Source of the DNA: Membranipora membranacea
Taxonomy: Eukaryota; Bryozoa; Gymnolaemata; Cheilostomatida; Membraniporidae
Reading direction: 5' to 3'
NCBI GenBank assembly: GCA_914767715.1
Contig: OU612074.1
Coordinates: forward strand, 6,029,501 to 6,093,500
Length of the DNA: 64,000 bases
Below the pieces are notes generated by a model. It saw only the letters and a program-made list of their open reading frames with translations, had not been told where the DNA came from and did no database searches. A program made the translations under genes and the position numbers. Below are positions 11,111 through 24,877 of this stretch, one piece after another; positions within the stretch are counted from its first letter, which is position 1, and every line of letters starts with the position of its first letter.

Positions 11111-13388
11111 TATATTTCCTTTAACAATTACATGAGGTTTGATATGGACTGATCATCTCCTGTATGATATATATTGACTTTCACAGAAGTCTAAGCATTT
11201 CTCGCAATAAGTATTATGCATAGAGCATAAGCATAGATTCATTTGATTCATATTACTGTAAGTTATTGACTGGGTTGCCACATAACCGATAATCGTTTGT
11301 TGACTTTGCAGGACTTAAAATAATAATCTTTTTCTCAGCAGCCTCGCATGCCACTGTGCATTATAAGCTGATAGTCTACAACTTAAACAGATAAAGAAGA
11401 TTTGCTAGCAATAAGCACACTACTGCATCGTTCCAATGTTATATTTTATTAAGGGTATAACTGAGTGGTGGTGTGGGTATACTTCTCATTAATAGGGACA
11501 GTAAGGTTGTGATCAGATACTCAACTCTTTCACAATGTCAAGCGAGCATTCTGAGACACTAGCGCATTAGAAATATCAGTTATATCGGTCAGACCTTAAA
11601 AGATGCACACCTGACTTCTCCACTGATTCAACATCTTTTGTTGGAATGACATTTACAGAATAGAAAATTCTCGAACTCTTGAACAGGTCAAAAATTTACT
11701 GACACTTTGTTAATGATTTTTTAACGTGTTTTAGTGGTATTTGAATACTTCATAAAGAGGATCAATTTCAGTAAACAAATGTCATGTCATTTTCTCCTGT
11801 GATATGACTGATACTTTGGCACATTTGTTTTGACAGTGAAACCATCCCCAGGCTTCACCAAGTGGGATCGTCAAACAAATATGCATCCTCAAATATTCAA
11901 GTGAGAATCAGATTTGGTAACTAAAGTCATAGTGTCAGCAGCTATATTATAAAGGTGTTAGACTGTAGGCACGAGGATTGCAAACCAAAGTATGCAGTTT
12001 AGCACGAAAGAATTTTTCAATGAAAGACATCAAGTTCATGTATAATCCAGAGCTAAGACCATGTCTGCAATTTTTCCTTTATACATGAAAATGTTTTGCT
12101 AGATGTGATACTTCTAGGGGCATATATAAAATACAATTATCATGAACTTCATCACAATAACACTGACTTTTGCATCCAGTTTTGCGGGGACAGACAAATG
12201 CATCAGCCAATGCGGATGCAAAATGAGGATGTGGAAATGAGAGCTTTCTATTTTTTGTCATAGCATGTATCCAAGTTAAGTTCTCTTGTATAAGAAATGA
12301 CAATGACAATAACTCATGCTAGCCAAATAGCCTAATAGCCAAGTAGCTAATGCAATCTTGATTGGAATATAATATCAATGAAAACAGGAAATTGAGGGAA
12401 TTGAAAGGAATGGCTTGACTAGTAATCATTGATTACGTCTTTGGTAAAAACTTGGCCCGATTTCAGCAAAAAGACCAAAACAGAACACGAGCTCTACAGG
12501 ATATCGTCATTGTGCAGCTATTCAAGTACCCATAGTCACACATGTGGGTGACCTTGGCAATAATAGTGCAGTATCATCTAACATAGATATTTGAAGCTCA
12601 AATGGCGTAGATCGTTGTATCCTGGCGTTGATAAAAGCCACAATAATAGATATTTTTATGACATTTAATGTAATCATTTTCAATTGGTTTGATTAGCCCT
12701 TGAATTTTCATTAGATTAAATAATAGAATATAATAAAAATGACTGCTTTTTCAATGACAGTTCGTCCCTGACACCAAATTTCATTGCATTTGAAGAGTTT
12801 ACGTATATTTGGACACAATTTCATTTTAATTTATTTTGTTTGTAATAGGAATTACTATTTTTTGTCATAGCATGTATCCAAGTTAAGTTCTCTTGTATAA
12901 GAAATGACAATGACAATGACTCATGCTAGCCAAATAGCCTAATAGCCAAGTAGCTAAACAGCTGGGATTTCATTATCATTTCATCGGCTTTGTTTTTGTA
13001 TTTTTATCATCATTCCATCAGCTGTTTTTTGTATCAGATAAATAGCGAGAGCATCAAGATACAAATCATTATACTCAAGACACATAATCAGTGATGTTGT
13101 TTAGTGAATGTTTATTCTAGACAATAATAATCAGATAATTCTGAAAATGCTATTTCTCTGCTCTGAAAGACAAGTTGTATGTTATATGTAAAATGCTCAA
13201 CTCTGACTACCAGAATTCTCGAACTCGTCACACAGTTGTAATAATTTTGTGACAATGCTATTATTTTACCAGGGCACAACCAGTACTGACGTCCATTAAT
13301 ACATGACAATTGTCATGCCACTCCAAGAATAATTTGAGATGACAGATTTCAATAGATGACACTTTCTAAAATAGAAACAGAAAATCAG

Positions 13389-13464
13389 TATATAAACATG
13401 TACAATAAGAACAACCAATCATTCAAGATTTTCTCTTAAAATCAGAACTTAACAAAACTCAGTG
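13389..13464 (+). promoter_or_regulatory. TATA box and 5' UTR exon of gene A2
   Basis: TATATAAA at 13389-13396, a non-coding exon ending ACTCAGTG, then donor GTAAGT. The proximal sequence matches that of A1 at an offset of 11,282. Confidence 0.6.
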
Positions 13465-13642
13465 GTAAGTTTACTTGCTAGTGCATATTATTTCATTGGA
13501 CTACTGCGCAGGACACAAAGAAAACTCACAGTGATTAAAAAATTCATTTATCTACATTTCAACTGGGATATATTCCAAATCGTTAATTATGAACTAAACT
13601 ACTGAAATGAAATGAATTATAAATTTCTTACTTTTGTAGAAG

Positions 13643-14234
13643 ATGAATATTCTGATCACAGCCCTTATCTTTGCTGCTGTAATTGGTGAGTTCGACATTC
13701 CTAGGAAGACACATCAGAGTGTTCTTAGAGATTGCTATCCTGTACAGTGAACTTCAAAATGTTGTAGCTATACTCAATTAAACATTTATAAATATTCACA
13801 TTGACTCATGAGTGCATAGCAGTACTGTGACTTTGTACTAATTAATTGTTGATTTTATTCCATTGCTGCATATTACTTCATTGATGTCGTCTGATTTTCT
13901 CATGGTTATGAATCATAGTAGAGTTTCACTACAGATGGAATCCTTTTCATGTGTTATTCAGGTGTGAGTTCGGGCTTTATTTTTTTGGGAGGAAAGAGGA
14001 AGAGGTAAAAGATGCTAATCAGGCCACACTCCAAGCTATGCCGCCCTAAGCTTCAGTAAGCATTGATTGTCTTGATTCAACTAGATGGTGTACTTATTGC
14101 GCTGGGCATAATGTATTCTAAAATTAGCAAGGTAATGGTGTTTGTAAAATTAAAAAAATACGGCAATTTATCATGTACTTTTATATTTCAGGTTGGAGAT
14201 CAAAGGCTACCAAGAAAAAAGATGCTATATTTAA
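13643..14234 (+). CDS. Gene A2: small secreted basic peptide, 42 residues
   Basis: Duplicate of A1 with coding exons 13643-13685, 13962-14004 and 14192-14234. Splice sites and the AATAAA at 14314-14319 are preserved. The one coding difference I see is a Ser-to-Ala change at residue 11 in the signal peptide (TCT to GCT); the mature part is unchanged. Because the introns are equally conserved, this does not by itself prove selection. The same doubts apply as for A1: it could be a genuine short peptide or a leader-only relic of a family that elsewhere encodes TSP1 or Gly-rich proteins. Confidence 0.55.
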
Positions 14235-14313
14235 CCTTCTTTTCTGTTTATATTGTAAAAAAATATAATGCCTTCCTGATTCTTCTCTTTTTGTTTTAAA
14301 CTCCAGCTTTGGC

Positions 14314-14319
14314 AATAAA
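14314..14319 (+). terminator. Polyadenylation signal of gene A2
   Basis: AATAAA, 80 bases after the predicted A2 stop codon. Confidence 0.5.
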
Positions 14320-16036
14320 AGATAAACTATAAATGAAAATTGATGTAAGGGCGTATAGTAGAAACCGAACAACCTCCTCCATATTCAATGGACCTGTTAT
14401 CACCAAGAGAATTGCTGCATTCAGTAATAATACGAGACAAAACAACGACTAAAATTTATGAAGCTTTAACTTGTTTTTCTCTTTCTTGAATATATATACA
14501 GTTCCACTCAATATCTATAGTAGTAGTGTTGCAAACATCCAATCAACTGGACTTTACTCATTGTCAGGAAATTTTACAAAATTTACAAATGATCATCATG
14601 TATAAGTGTCAGTCTTGCCCTTAGGTGATCACCAATCTGTCTAGATAAGGGGAACATGAAACCATCACCGCATACTCACCATGTAGCAATATCCCGACAT
14701 CTGCGCTGCTTTAGGCGGAGTATGAATTAAACCTCAATTCAGAGATTTTGTTTGCATTATTTGTTCCCTTTGGTTTTGTGGCCAGAGTATTTATGATTGT
14801 TATACTACTTTAAAACATAATGGAGGAGCTCTGAGATTCACCCTATGCATGCAAATTTAAACATGGCAGTATTATGGTAAAGGATATATGCAGGACAATG
14901 CAATGCAGCTATTGTAATAAACAGTGTGCTGTTCATGTTCCAGTAGATTTTCGAATGCTTAGAGTAGTGTATGCATCCATATAAATACGACCGCGATAAA
15001 ATGAAAGGCAGCATTTGTACTACAATCTGTACTATACAGTATGCCCTGTGTCGATATAATATGCAGTGTAGTTAAGTTATGTTACTCAGCAGTGGTCCCT
15101 AGTAAGAATTATCAGAATCTTTAAAGCCTGAGATTGTATATCTTGATGTTTGAGATTGTTACATTATGACTGATAGGGAGACTAGCAAAACACAATCTGT
15201 AAAGGGCGATTAGCAAGACAATATCTGTATCGGCCATTAATCTTTGGTCATGGTTGCCTACAGTTCTCATTCCCGTCTTTTCCCTAACAAACTCACTAAA
15301 AGGTAATTGTTGGTTGGTATTCACCTATGGGCTTACTTACTTCGGATTCCGAAATATTTTCAAAAAATATGACACACAGGACACACAACTATCATACACT
15401 ATCTCTGTCTTTATCTCGATGCAGACAGGCCATGCGTGTGTACCTACTACTACCTAGTAAATCAAGCATTTGTTTTGAAGGAGAAAGATGGCAATTACTA
15501 TGGCTTCAATTATTTCTTAGGCTTTCACTCCGAGAGTGACACACAGTCTGGTTCTAATTGAATATTGAGGTTTCTGGAGAGGGTGTTGAAACCTAATTTT
15601 AGCCTTACCACCATGTTTCAAGTTTTGTGAGACACATTCAACCAAACTACAATCAATTGGTATTTCTAAAGCTAGGCGTTGCGAGGTTTCGTATATGGTA
15701 TACAGTATAATATAAGTGAGAGATTTATATGAACGTTTACTCACCGTAAAAGATGTACTGTAAAGAGGAAGAGATGTCGCGTTGACTGTCCAAGGTCAAG
15801 GCTAATAGTCTAGATGGTACAATTCCGATAAGGTGCTGGTCTGCTAAGATCTCGGATAACCTCACAGTATTTACCCACCATAACAAGATAATTCTACAAT
15901 AAATGGTTCTATGGTATCTATTGCACAAAAGCCAGCAAAGCTTGATCCCGTGCCATGACCTTGCAACAAAACAAACTAATTTTCAAAATCATAATTCATG
16001 AAAATTCATAAATTTTTGCCATTGTTTTGTCATTTC

Positions 16037-16659
16037 AACTTAAACTATTTTTCATATATATTTACAGGTGAATCATGTTCTCTCAGATACAGAGAAGCCA
16101 ACTCCATATGCCTACAAGAAACAACAATGCATCCAATCTATTTTTAGACTGGTACTCTGTTTATTCCAGATCAAAGGCTAATCATCAACGGTGAAAAAGT
16201 GTTTTGCAAGGGTCACTCTTATAGTTAGCCATTAACAAATGAGACATGCATCCAATCTGCTTCGATTCCAAACAAATCAAAACTTAGTTCAATGTTATTT
16301 TTGACATCTAACTTTCAGGAAATACTTGGACGGTTGAATATGTCATATCGCATTGAATTTTCCATCATTCTAGCATTGTGGTATTGCAAATGGTGGCCTG
16401 GCCCCTAAACTCATGCATTTTCTGTTGTTATATCAATACATTGATACTTGCATTAAATTACTAGCCATTATTCCTAGCCAGGTCTGTTTTGATCAGGAAC
16501 ATAAACACAGGAGGTCCCCCTGTGCCTCTTCGAAGAAGTGTAGCCGTCAATAGATCAGGGTACTGCCGAACAAATGAGACCTAGTGCATCGGGCAAAAAC
16601 TATGCGCCTAGCTAACTTAAAACGGTTCTCTAAATACTTTCAACCATCATAAGGTAAGA
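16037..16659. other. Copy-2-specific ~620-base segment
   Basis: Present only in duplication copy 2; the flanks join directly in copy 1 near 4757. No terminal repeats or target duplication are obvious. It contains TTTACAG followed by a 26-codon open stretch, but the gene A model is already closed upstream, so I do not call an exon. Confidence 0.5.
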
Positions 16660-18766
16660 ATTTTTTGGAGCGAATACTGGCCTCTAGGGTCGTCACATGG
16701 TGCTTTTTTGGGTGAGAAAAAAAGTGCAAGCGGTCAAAACACCTGTTATCCTACTGTCAGTTTATTGACACCTCAGATAGCCTTGGTTGTAGGGCAATTG
16801 GGGGACCAATATAATTGTTCGAGCAGATATATGATGTATACGATCTCAAATAGTTCAGAAGTAAAAATGGGCCAATGAAAAAATCTTTCCCGCATTCTCT
16901 TCAAATATAGTTCAATACTGTTGGTCGTTTAGGGAGGATACAAAAGACATCGATCATCCAGCAGCGAGTCCGTTGCCGACATTAAAATGAAGTTCTTTGT
17001 CATTATTTGGTTTGTGTGGAATGCCATCGATCACCCACCATTAACAATAATGGACTGCTAATCCAATTACGTTTTATTAGAAACACGAGTCTGTAGATAT
17101 GACATTACCAATAAAATAAGAACCAGAGGCTACATTGTTATTGACAAAGTAGCCTACTGCTATAGGACCCTGGTAAGGAAATTGACACAAAACATGTACT
17201 GCAGGATGTCTGAAATTTAAACAAAACCAGGTCAATCCATGACATTCACGTTTATCAACAAGATTTAGTGGCAAAACTAGCCTTTTTCTACTTTTAAACA
17301 GATTCTACTTCTAAATTTCCATCAATAATTATTTTAAAATCATTGAGCATTGGCATCCCTTAATAATAGAGCCATCGCTGTGTTAGTTTCCCCAAGTGGA
17401 CATAAAAGACATCAATCATCAACCGGTGCTTCGAGTGCCAATAATTGTTGGCTAATCCAATGATTGGTTATGACAAACTCTAGAATCTAGACACGATTCA
17501 ACATACAGTATTGCAAGAACCTCTGCACGACACACATGTCTTCAGCTAGAAATCATGAGGCAAGCACTTGCCTTCTCTAATGCCACCTCCTCATGGTCTC
17601 AGCAGCATGAAGCCATCTCTTTGTGATGATGAGCATTCCACTTCCAACCCTCAGTGCATATTGTCAGCTAAAAAAAATCGATTTTTATGCTGTTGCAAAA
17701 CCTGAGAAGCTGCCAACTTTATTTCACTATTCATTATTTCACTTCAAAATGTTCTCCCAATCATTTTGATAATTGAACCCAAGCCAAGCCAGCGCATGGA
17801 AGATTGCTTTTCATCACCTCCTCGGCGCAACGGCACTATCATCAAGGCATCAGCCCATCGTGCCAAAGTCCACTACTCTAATTTACCACATTGAGCATCG
17901 CACTAATCACAACACAGTGAGCTGACTGTGATATCACATCTCCTTTGACTGCCTTTTGTTCAAAGGCCAAGCTTTGAGAGCGATTATCCACTGGATATCA
18001 CAAACTGAAAACTGCTTGTGTGAAACAGTTCCAAGTCATTTTTGTATTGAGATTAAGTTATATTAAGGCTTCGTGTAATTCAACTATCCAAAGAAAGCTG
18101 ATCAAAATGTCTTTCCTGTTAAGCTTGGATGTAAAGTTACCACCATGTCTACTGCAGAATAATTTTGCTTTTCAGTAATTTTCTCATGTATCACTTCAGT
18201 TGTCACTCTGAATACTATTATTTGAGGCTTTGAAACAAGACTGCTATTGAATCCAAAGAAAAATCCTTTTTATTTGATAGTACATGGTAGGACAATCATG
18301 ATAGAAATGGTTGAATATATGACCTTTTAATTGACATCTATTGCCACGACTGCTAAATTTCATATATCGTACATTTCTGATCTTCTAGTGGCAGATCGCT
18401 CAGAATAGGTTTTTCTTGAATTGATAAGTTGACATCAGCCTATCCTCCTTTTTGGACAAAGACTCGGCTGGTCTTTGTGTTAATATGCAAGTACAAAATT
18501 TAGGTACAAGATGTAATTGTCATTTTTTTACCATAATACCAATTGGCGCTTCACTCTTAACATCAGTAGTTCATTTCTTCTGTATTCATATTTTTTTGTT
18601 GAAGCTATCAATTTCCAATCCGGAGGACGGTACCAACAAAGACCATGGCCGACAACGGCATTTTTATTAACGGATTAAAGTAAAAACTATGATGATGCTT
18701 TGGTAAGCTTGGGTAAACTTGAAGATTGGGCCAGCTTGTACATGTCAGTGATTTGGCTTGACAAAC

Positions 18767-21430
18767 TGGTTGTCAGCCACTAAAGATCTATCAGACTTTG
18801 CAACCAGCTGTGATGACATACTTGATAGTTTACTGATAATATTATCACCCCTCACTCATCAATCATCCATTAGTGAATCAACAGTCAAATTATAATAGAA
18901 ATAAATTGTGTTTATATTTTTCTCACAACAGCATAAAACATCATTATCAAATATATCAAATGTATATCAAACTTATTGAAGTATTAAATTTGCTTTAGAT
19001 CAGAACTCGTCTATATCTCATCGCTTGCAGGCACTCAGAGAGACAAGAATGGGTGGTTTCTCCAGCAAGATATGGAAAGCATGAGTTTGTGGTTCCAAAG
19101 CCATGGTTTAAATAGAATCGCTTTTATTTTACTAACGCTTATGATTCCCAGCAGAGTTATTGAGGACGCAAGTAGTATTTGCGTTTAACTATTGATAAAA
19201 GTAAAAACAGGTTTTCTATAAACCATCCAAACATGACAAGCTATACTCCATATCATAAGCAATGATGTGGCCATATTGTTCCTGTACCTTTTTGAGTATA
19301 GATTAAGAACAGAAATATTTACTGCTTGATTGAACAAGCGTATGGACAAAATGTTGGGTGACAATTCTAATTCAAGATCTCATTTGTTGTGAGCAGTGAG
19401 TTTTGATCATGAAGCTAGATGGCAACTTCATAGTGTAAGTTGTTCCCATGACTATGAGGATAATGTGGACTGTGAGGAGTCAATCATGTACAATAGATGG
19501 AGTTGCCAAAGAAATAGATGCAGAAAACGTTGGTGATATTTCGGCCTCTTTGAAGACCATGAGAGTACCATGGTGGCTTGGTGGTCTAGGGGTATGATTC
19601 GCGGCAAGGGGGAGGCGAGGGGGATATATCCCTAGGTGGTAGGGGGGAAGAAAAAAGGGACAAAAGAAGAGAAAAAGAGGTTTTCCTTGGCAATTCTTCA
19701 CTCTTTTCATAATTTTTTTAAAAATAACTATTATGGGCTGAGAAATAAAGAACTTTTATCAAAATAAATATGAGATCAGCTTTCTTTTGAATTTTCTAGC
19801 ACACAATTCCGAAATTGTCAGCAGTTATCTTCTTACTTTTCGGTTACAGGCAACTCTTAAATTTAAAAAAAAGTATTTGTATATATTTGTCATGCTACAA
19901 AGAAGCTAACCCTGGGGAATCAGGTAGAGGCTTCAGGCCTCAATTCATGATAAATAATCAGACTGTAGGCCTTCAAAGATGTTCTCTAGTTCACAATATC
20001 ATAAGCAGTTTGTAATGATAATGTTTTATGAGCATTATAAACTAAAGTACACCTATGCTGCAGTTTGCTGGATAGGCCCTGGGGGCCGATGTCAGGGAGA
20101 CATGCCCCAATGCACCTATGAGAGTTCTGTAACAAAAGGCCTTTTGTTTGGTGAACAAAGGAGTACAATGGCAGGCAAAGTGTGCTTGTCTGAATGCATG
20201 TTGGATTCATGTCATTGCATGCTTGGGCGCGTGTATGCTAGGCTCAGCTCTCTACTTTTGCTACACTCATTTGTGGGTATACACAATCCACCCGCTGCTA
20301 CGATATGTAGGACCCACTGGTAAAGGGTATTTCACAACTGTACTTTATTTTGTAATGAGTGCGAAGACAGATATACTATATCCTTGTCCTTGTTTTGGCA
20401 AGAATAAGTACTCAACCATTAGATCGTTGTCATGAATACTGCTCAGTCTATTTGATTCAGGTAGCTCAAATAACCATATTCAAAAACTTTAGATGAGTTG
20501 ATGTGAATATGAAACCTCAAAGCACAAACATAGACCAATCAGTGATAAAGGAGCGGTATGCAGTACATTTACAGATATATGAAATGTCAGCAGTATTAGT
20601 ATGTGTCTTGCAATCAACCATTGACAGCTGCTGTCATCGTGCACATTTACAAGTGTTCTATCATTCAATAGTAACATATGAGAGCTTTCTATTTTGCCTT
20701 GAGAATTGTCATCATAGCTGTTTTAAGTAAAACACATCTATTGAGATTGTCCCTTTCTCATGAAGGCAGGGGTAGTTTTTTATATACGTTGCGTTGTTGT
20801 GATGGTGTAACTGTTGTGCCAGCGCTGGAGGTGTGATTACACTCTCTGAACGTGTGTCCCCATATAAAATAAAGAAATGTTGAAAATTAATATATTGCAG
20901 ACAGCAAACTACTGGCACAAGGTACTGTCCTGAGTGATAGTTATTCAGATAAGACACACTGAGAGCAGTCAAAACATTGCTTTTGTACATCTACCACCAA
21001 ACTCATAGGAACCACTGCGGTTAAATACAGAGTGACCCTACGTATACACCTCAGCGAATCATTTTTTTGTGTACATGCAAACTCAGTGAGGATCTACTGA
21101 GACGTGTTAGTGGCGATTGTGATGTCACCATGACTGCTTTGCACTCTGAGGTCGCAACTGCTTTGGATCATGCCGATTTTACTGAAAGTGGGATTGTTAC
21201 AAAAACCTCTGTTGTACAAACAGCATTGTATGTCTTAAACATTGAAAGACAAAGTAAAGTTGCATGGGGAACAGGTTATTAGCATGGTCAACAAATCCGC
21301 ATAATCATAGCCTAAGGTATCATGTATATCCGAGTAATTATAGTCAATTTGTAATGCCTATGCTTCTATAAACACAAGAACACTGATAATTGACTCACCT
21401 TAAAGCTGACTGCGGGAAGTACGACGCTAT
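18767..21430. other. Gene-poor repeat-containing stretch
   Basis: No exon of the secreted family is visible. Overlapping open frames at 19979-20323 (114 codons) and 20148-20435 (95 codons), and one of 71 codons at 21067-21282, have no motif I recognise. The last has balanced, protein-like composition and could be a transposon coding relic. A partial SINE head lies at 19567-19625. Confidence 0.4.
19567..19625 (+). mobile_element. Partial SINE, tRNA-Pro-like head (family 2)
   Basis: The segment TGGTGGTCTAGGGGTATGAT resembles the D-arm region and A box of tRNA-Pro and is shared with the minus-strand copy at 31142-31212. The B box half is replaced by a G-rich run, so this copy is truncated or rearranged. 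Confidence 0.55.
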
Positions 21431-21434
21431 ATCA

Positions 21435-22285
21435 TTGATGGTTTGGTGATGTGCCTCAACTGACAGACCTGAAGAGAAGTCGAGTAAAAATGACAATATC
21501 ATCAAAGTGTATTACAAGCAGACTGTGAGGTGCCAAGCAATCGTGTTGTGGATGGTTCAAAAACTAATTTATTGTCATAGTGTTGGACCATCCATAACCG
21601 ACCACTAGTCATATTCCAGTTTACTAGTAGAAATCAGCAAAAAAGGCGCTTGAAATGACTACTTCAATCAGGTATTGAGTTAGCCTGTCTCGAAAAGCTT
21701 GTCAAGACATCGTATGTATTAGGCGAACACACGCAGAACTCATTGTCAACACATATAAGGCAAATTCACACCATGTGTTAGTATGACATGATAGTATCAT
21801 GTATGTTTGGCTGGTTTGTTAAAACAGTGTCTAATAAAGAAGCGCTGAGAAGTTGGAAGGTGGCAGATACCATCGGTAACAATTCGGCTAATGGCTGAAA
21901 AATATGTTGGTGATATGTGGAAGTACTGTTGTCATCAAGGAATATCTTACCTAGTTACTTCAAGAGTAAAATCTTTGTCTGGTAAAGGTGCCAGCAAAAC
22001 ATGTGTGTTCGATAGTGTTCAAGCCGCATTTCACCATACTCTCGATGTCCATAGCATGTGGCATCAGGTCCGGCAAGTAGCAAATAGTGTGAAAACAGCT
22101 ATATCAACGCTGAGCATAATTGGCCACCGAAGAAACCCCAGTATGAGATACAAATAAGTCTTACTTGTTAACATCATATGCTACAAGATTTGGACAACAG
22201 CTGAGATGATGTTATCAGTAGTGGCAGTCTCCACACCACCTATGACCTATGCATGGTTGATGGATACTAGCGTAGCAGATATTTG
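21435..22285 (+). repeat. Dispersed repeat Y, left copy (inverted relative to 45836-47124)
   Basis: Matches the reverse complement of 45836-47124 from TGATGGTTTGGTGATG at the left to TAGCGTAGCAGAT at the right. The right copy has about 430 extra bases inside. Open frames in both copies share the phrase TSRVKS-SGKG and AAFHHT but do not form a recognised protein. Probably an unclassified transposable element. Confidence 0.75.
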
Positions 22286-23635
22286 AGGCTACAGTCTGCA
22301 CCTAGTAGTACAAAGTACACCCACTACCAATGAGACAGTACCTTGTCATATTCCCTCATTGCAGTTCATGTGCAGGTCAAGGGATTGAGTGATTGAGTGA
22401 GGTTAAGGATCAATACCATGTTTTTACTCCCCAGTGACTATATATGTACCTATCTATCTATGTCACTCTGCCAGTAAAGCCCACAGACAGTGAGTTTTTT
22501 CTACAGCTGACACTAGCTGATTTCCAATGAGAGTATCAGTCACCCTCTGCATTGTGGTCAGTTTATGTGGGTAAAAATAAATAAGAAGATAGATAGAAGA
22601 AAGATAGAGTTTGTATAGCTAGCATAAGGGTCATAGTATCTAATACCCTTGGCTAGCAGTAGGAACTTACCGCATGTTTTGTTGTTGTCAGCCTCAGAAT
22701 CTTGGATTTCTAGTCTCACCTTAATGCTGTCCATCACAGCTTCTTCATTATATTAGGCATATGGAACTCAGTGTCATAAATGGGATTTATTATCTCCTCC
22801 TGCTAAAAAACTTATATGATCTTAATTCATTCTATTTACAGAGGAATTTCACCTTTTTTTGGATTAACACATAAGTCCACATCCATATTTTCATCTGTGA
22901 TGAGAAAAATTTGTTACGCAATCTCAAACCACAAATTTTGGGTATACAAATGCTTAAAAAATGAAAGTAGTTTTATAACTCAAGAAATAAGTTTGCTACA
23001 GCTCTGAAACTAGGTTAGTGGTTAGACTATTAGCAGGATCCAACCATGCTATTATGTGATATCTAAAATGACTGCAGAAGCTAAAATAAGCTGTGCTGCA
23101 TTACATAATAATTCATCCAGTCAGCTGATACTACTACTACTTTGTAGTAAAGTTTTGTACTGTGGTTATATCGTAAACAACATTAGCGTGTGAGCGGAAT
23201 GTTTGTGGTTTTTTATGCGAGAGTGCAAGCCAACCACAAATTCCCACGATTATTCATTCAGCTACTCTTAGACATCAAAGTTCAAACTCAAGTCAATAAA
23301 CCACAGGCATGTTTTTATCCAAAATGATAATATTATTAGTCGCTTGGCATGGCAATTAATAATAGCTCATCCAATCAAAAGTAACTGAATATGGGAATTT
23401 CCAAACACGTGTTAATTTGTTTACAATTACGAGCTCAACCCGTTTATGACACTGAGAAACAGGGACATACTGTATCCTGTGCACTCACCCACAACAGCCT
23501 GCCCAAGCTAGTGATATTGTGTGTGTTAAAAGTTTGCAGACAAATTTTACAAAATAATCCACTCTTCTTCTCAGCAGATTTATGTTTTTCTTGCTAGCTC
23601 CATTTGAATAAACTCACACTCTTCTATTATTTCAT
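22286..23635. other. No gene recognised
   Basis: AT-rich sequence with short chance frames and a small CTAT-rich patch near 22450. No splice-supported exon, tRNA head or terminal repeat is seen. Confidence 0.4.
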
Positions 23636-23639
23636 CTTA

Positions 23640-23885
23640 TTTCATATATTTCTAAATGTTAATACATTACAAAAATGACAATTCGATTTTAGAAGTAATT
23701 AAATTTGAATATATTTGCCTTTAGAAGGGAAATATAATTGAGAAAAATCGAAATTATAGCTTCGTTTCTACAAAATTGAGAAAATTCTCAATTTTGTAAC
23801 ACTCGGAGTTGCTCTCTCAATCTCGAGCGCCCCCCCCCCCCGGGTTCAAATTCCGGTCAAGCCCTATCTTTTGAATCTTGAGACT
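23640..23885 (+). mobile_element. Repeat with tRNA-Pro-like 3' half and palindrome (family 2 related)
   Basis: Inverted copy of about 43735-43990. It includes the near-perfect palindrome AATTGAGAAAATTCTCAATT (about 23773-23792), a run of 12 C (23830-23841), and a B box-like GGGTTCAAATTCC followed by GGTCAAGCCCTA, as in the tRNA-Pro-like SINE at 31142-31212. Confidence 0.65.
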
Positions 23886-24329
23886 TGCCACAAGGATACA
23901 GTCAACATATGGTCCCGGAAACTCTTGATTTGCAAGCTTCCAAGCTGGTGGTTTACATGATATCCCTATCGCTTGCAATCCATGACCAAACATTATTAGG
24001 CTTGCATGTGTTGTAGCATACAAAATATTTATCTTTTTTTCACTTTCTGGAGATCCGCCAATTATTCGACATGGTCTATGCAACTCAGAATCGTTAGGAC
24101 AATGTTGAAAGCGATGGTCCGACATAACACCTGAGCTAAGATTTGCAATGAGACATTTCAAAAAAGTACAAACTAAAGTTGATCACTTTGAAGTATTTTA
24201 TTAAGTGTGTCAAAATATCAAAAAAATACTCTTGATTATAAATCAATCACTCATTTCCCTACATTGTTATAGAAAAGATTTGATGTTAACTTTCACACCA
24301 ATAATAATGATGAAACAATTTGAAAGTTG

Positions 24330-24875
24330 ATCAAGGGTATAACCACAGGTGGAGGTGGAGCTTCATGATGAAAGCTTTTTATTTGAGCAACATACGCTCA
24401 AAGCTTAGCTATGCTGCTCCGGCCTGGTATTCCTCGCTAGGCGAACATAACCGCGACAGACTTGAGAAAATACAAAGAGCAGCTCTGAAGATAATTTTTC
24501 CAGATTTAGAATACGATCATAGATTATCAGTCTTAAGCATCCCAAAACTCTGTGATTTTCTTTTTGATATCTCTTATTCACAGTTTCTGCGTATAGTGAA
24601 TAATGAATCACATCCTCTTTTTAGTGAACTACTTTTCAACAAGAATTCCAGAACATCCTCTCGAGCTATACAAATTTTTCGGCCAAAATCAGGACTTAAA
24701 GGCAGAGAAAAGGCTTTTTTAATTTTTTCATGACCTATCATGACAACGGTCTAGTATTTAAATAATTTTTAGTGTGTTGTTTTTACTATGCCATACCATC
24801 GCTCGCATTCTGTACCATCTGTCATGATGATTGAATGAATACAAATCAAATCAAAAAAATCAAAAAATCAAATCA
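24330..24875 (+). mobile_element. 5'-truncated non-LTR retrotransposon, C-terminal RT fragment
   Basis: The open frame ending at 24733 encodes the region after the polymerase core of a non-LTR reverse transcriptase: YLSNIRSKLSYAAPAWYSSL, then DRLEKIQRAALKI. This is the thumb-to-C-terminal block usual in CR1/L2/Rex-type elements. A short 3' UTR follows and the copy ends in an AAATC-type simple repeat at about 24840-24877, the kind of 3' end these elements show. Palm and endonuclease regions are missing, so the copy is dead on arrival. Confidence 0.8.
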
Positions 24876-24877
24876 AA

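Larger units (their letters stand above)
11283..18766 (+). repeat. Segmental tandem duplication, copy 2
   Basis: Head-to-tail copy of 1-9282. It lacks the hAT-like insertion (empty site at about 17562-17569). It carries about 620 bases at 16037-16659 that are absent from copy 1, either an insertion here or a deletion there. Otherwise it has the same layout: 103-base repeats around 12248-12957, gene A2 at 13643-14234, then non-coding flank with no recognised gene. Confidence 0.93.

Noticed and set aside
16063-16150. Candidate exon after TTTACAG reading ESCSLRYREANSICLQ
   Set aside because: It could only join the A2 leader across 2.4 kb by skipping well-formed exons, and it is absent from copy 1.
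19979-20435. Two overlapping Cys-rich frames of 114 and 95 codons
   Set aside because: No leader, no splice support, no recognisable motif, and overlap in different frames.
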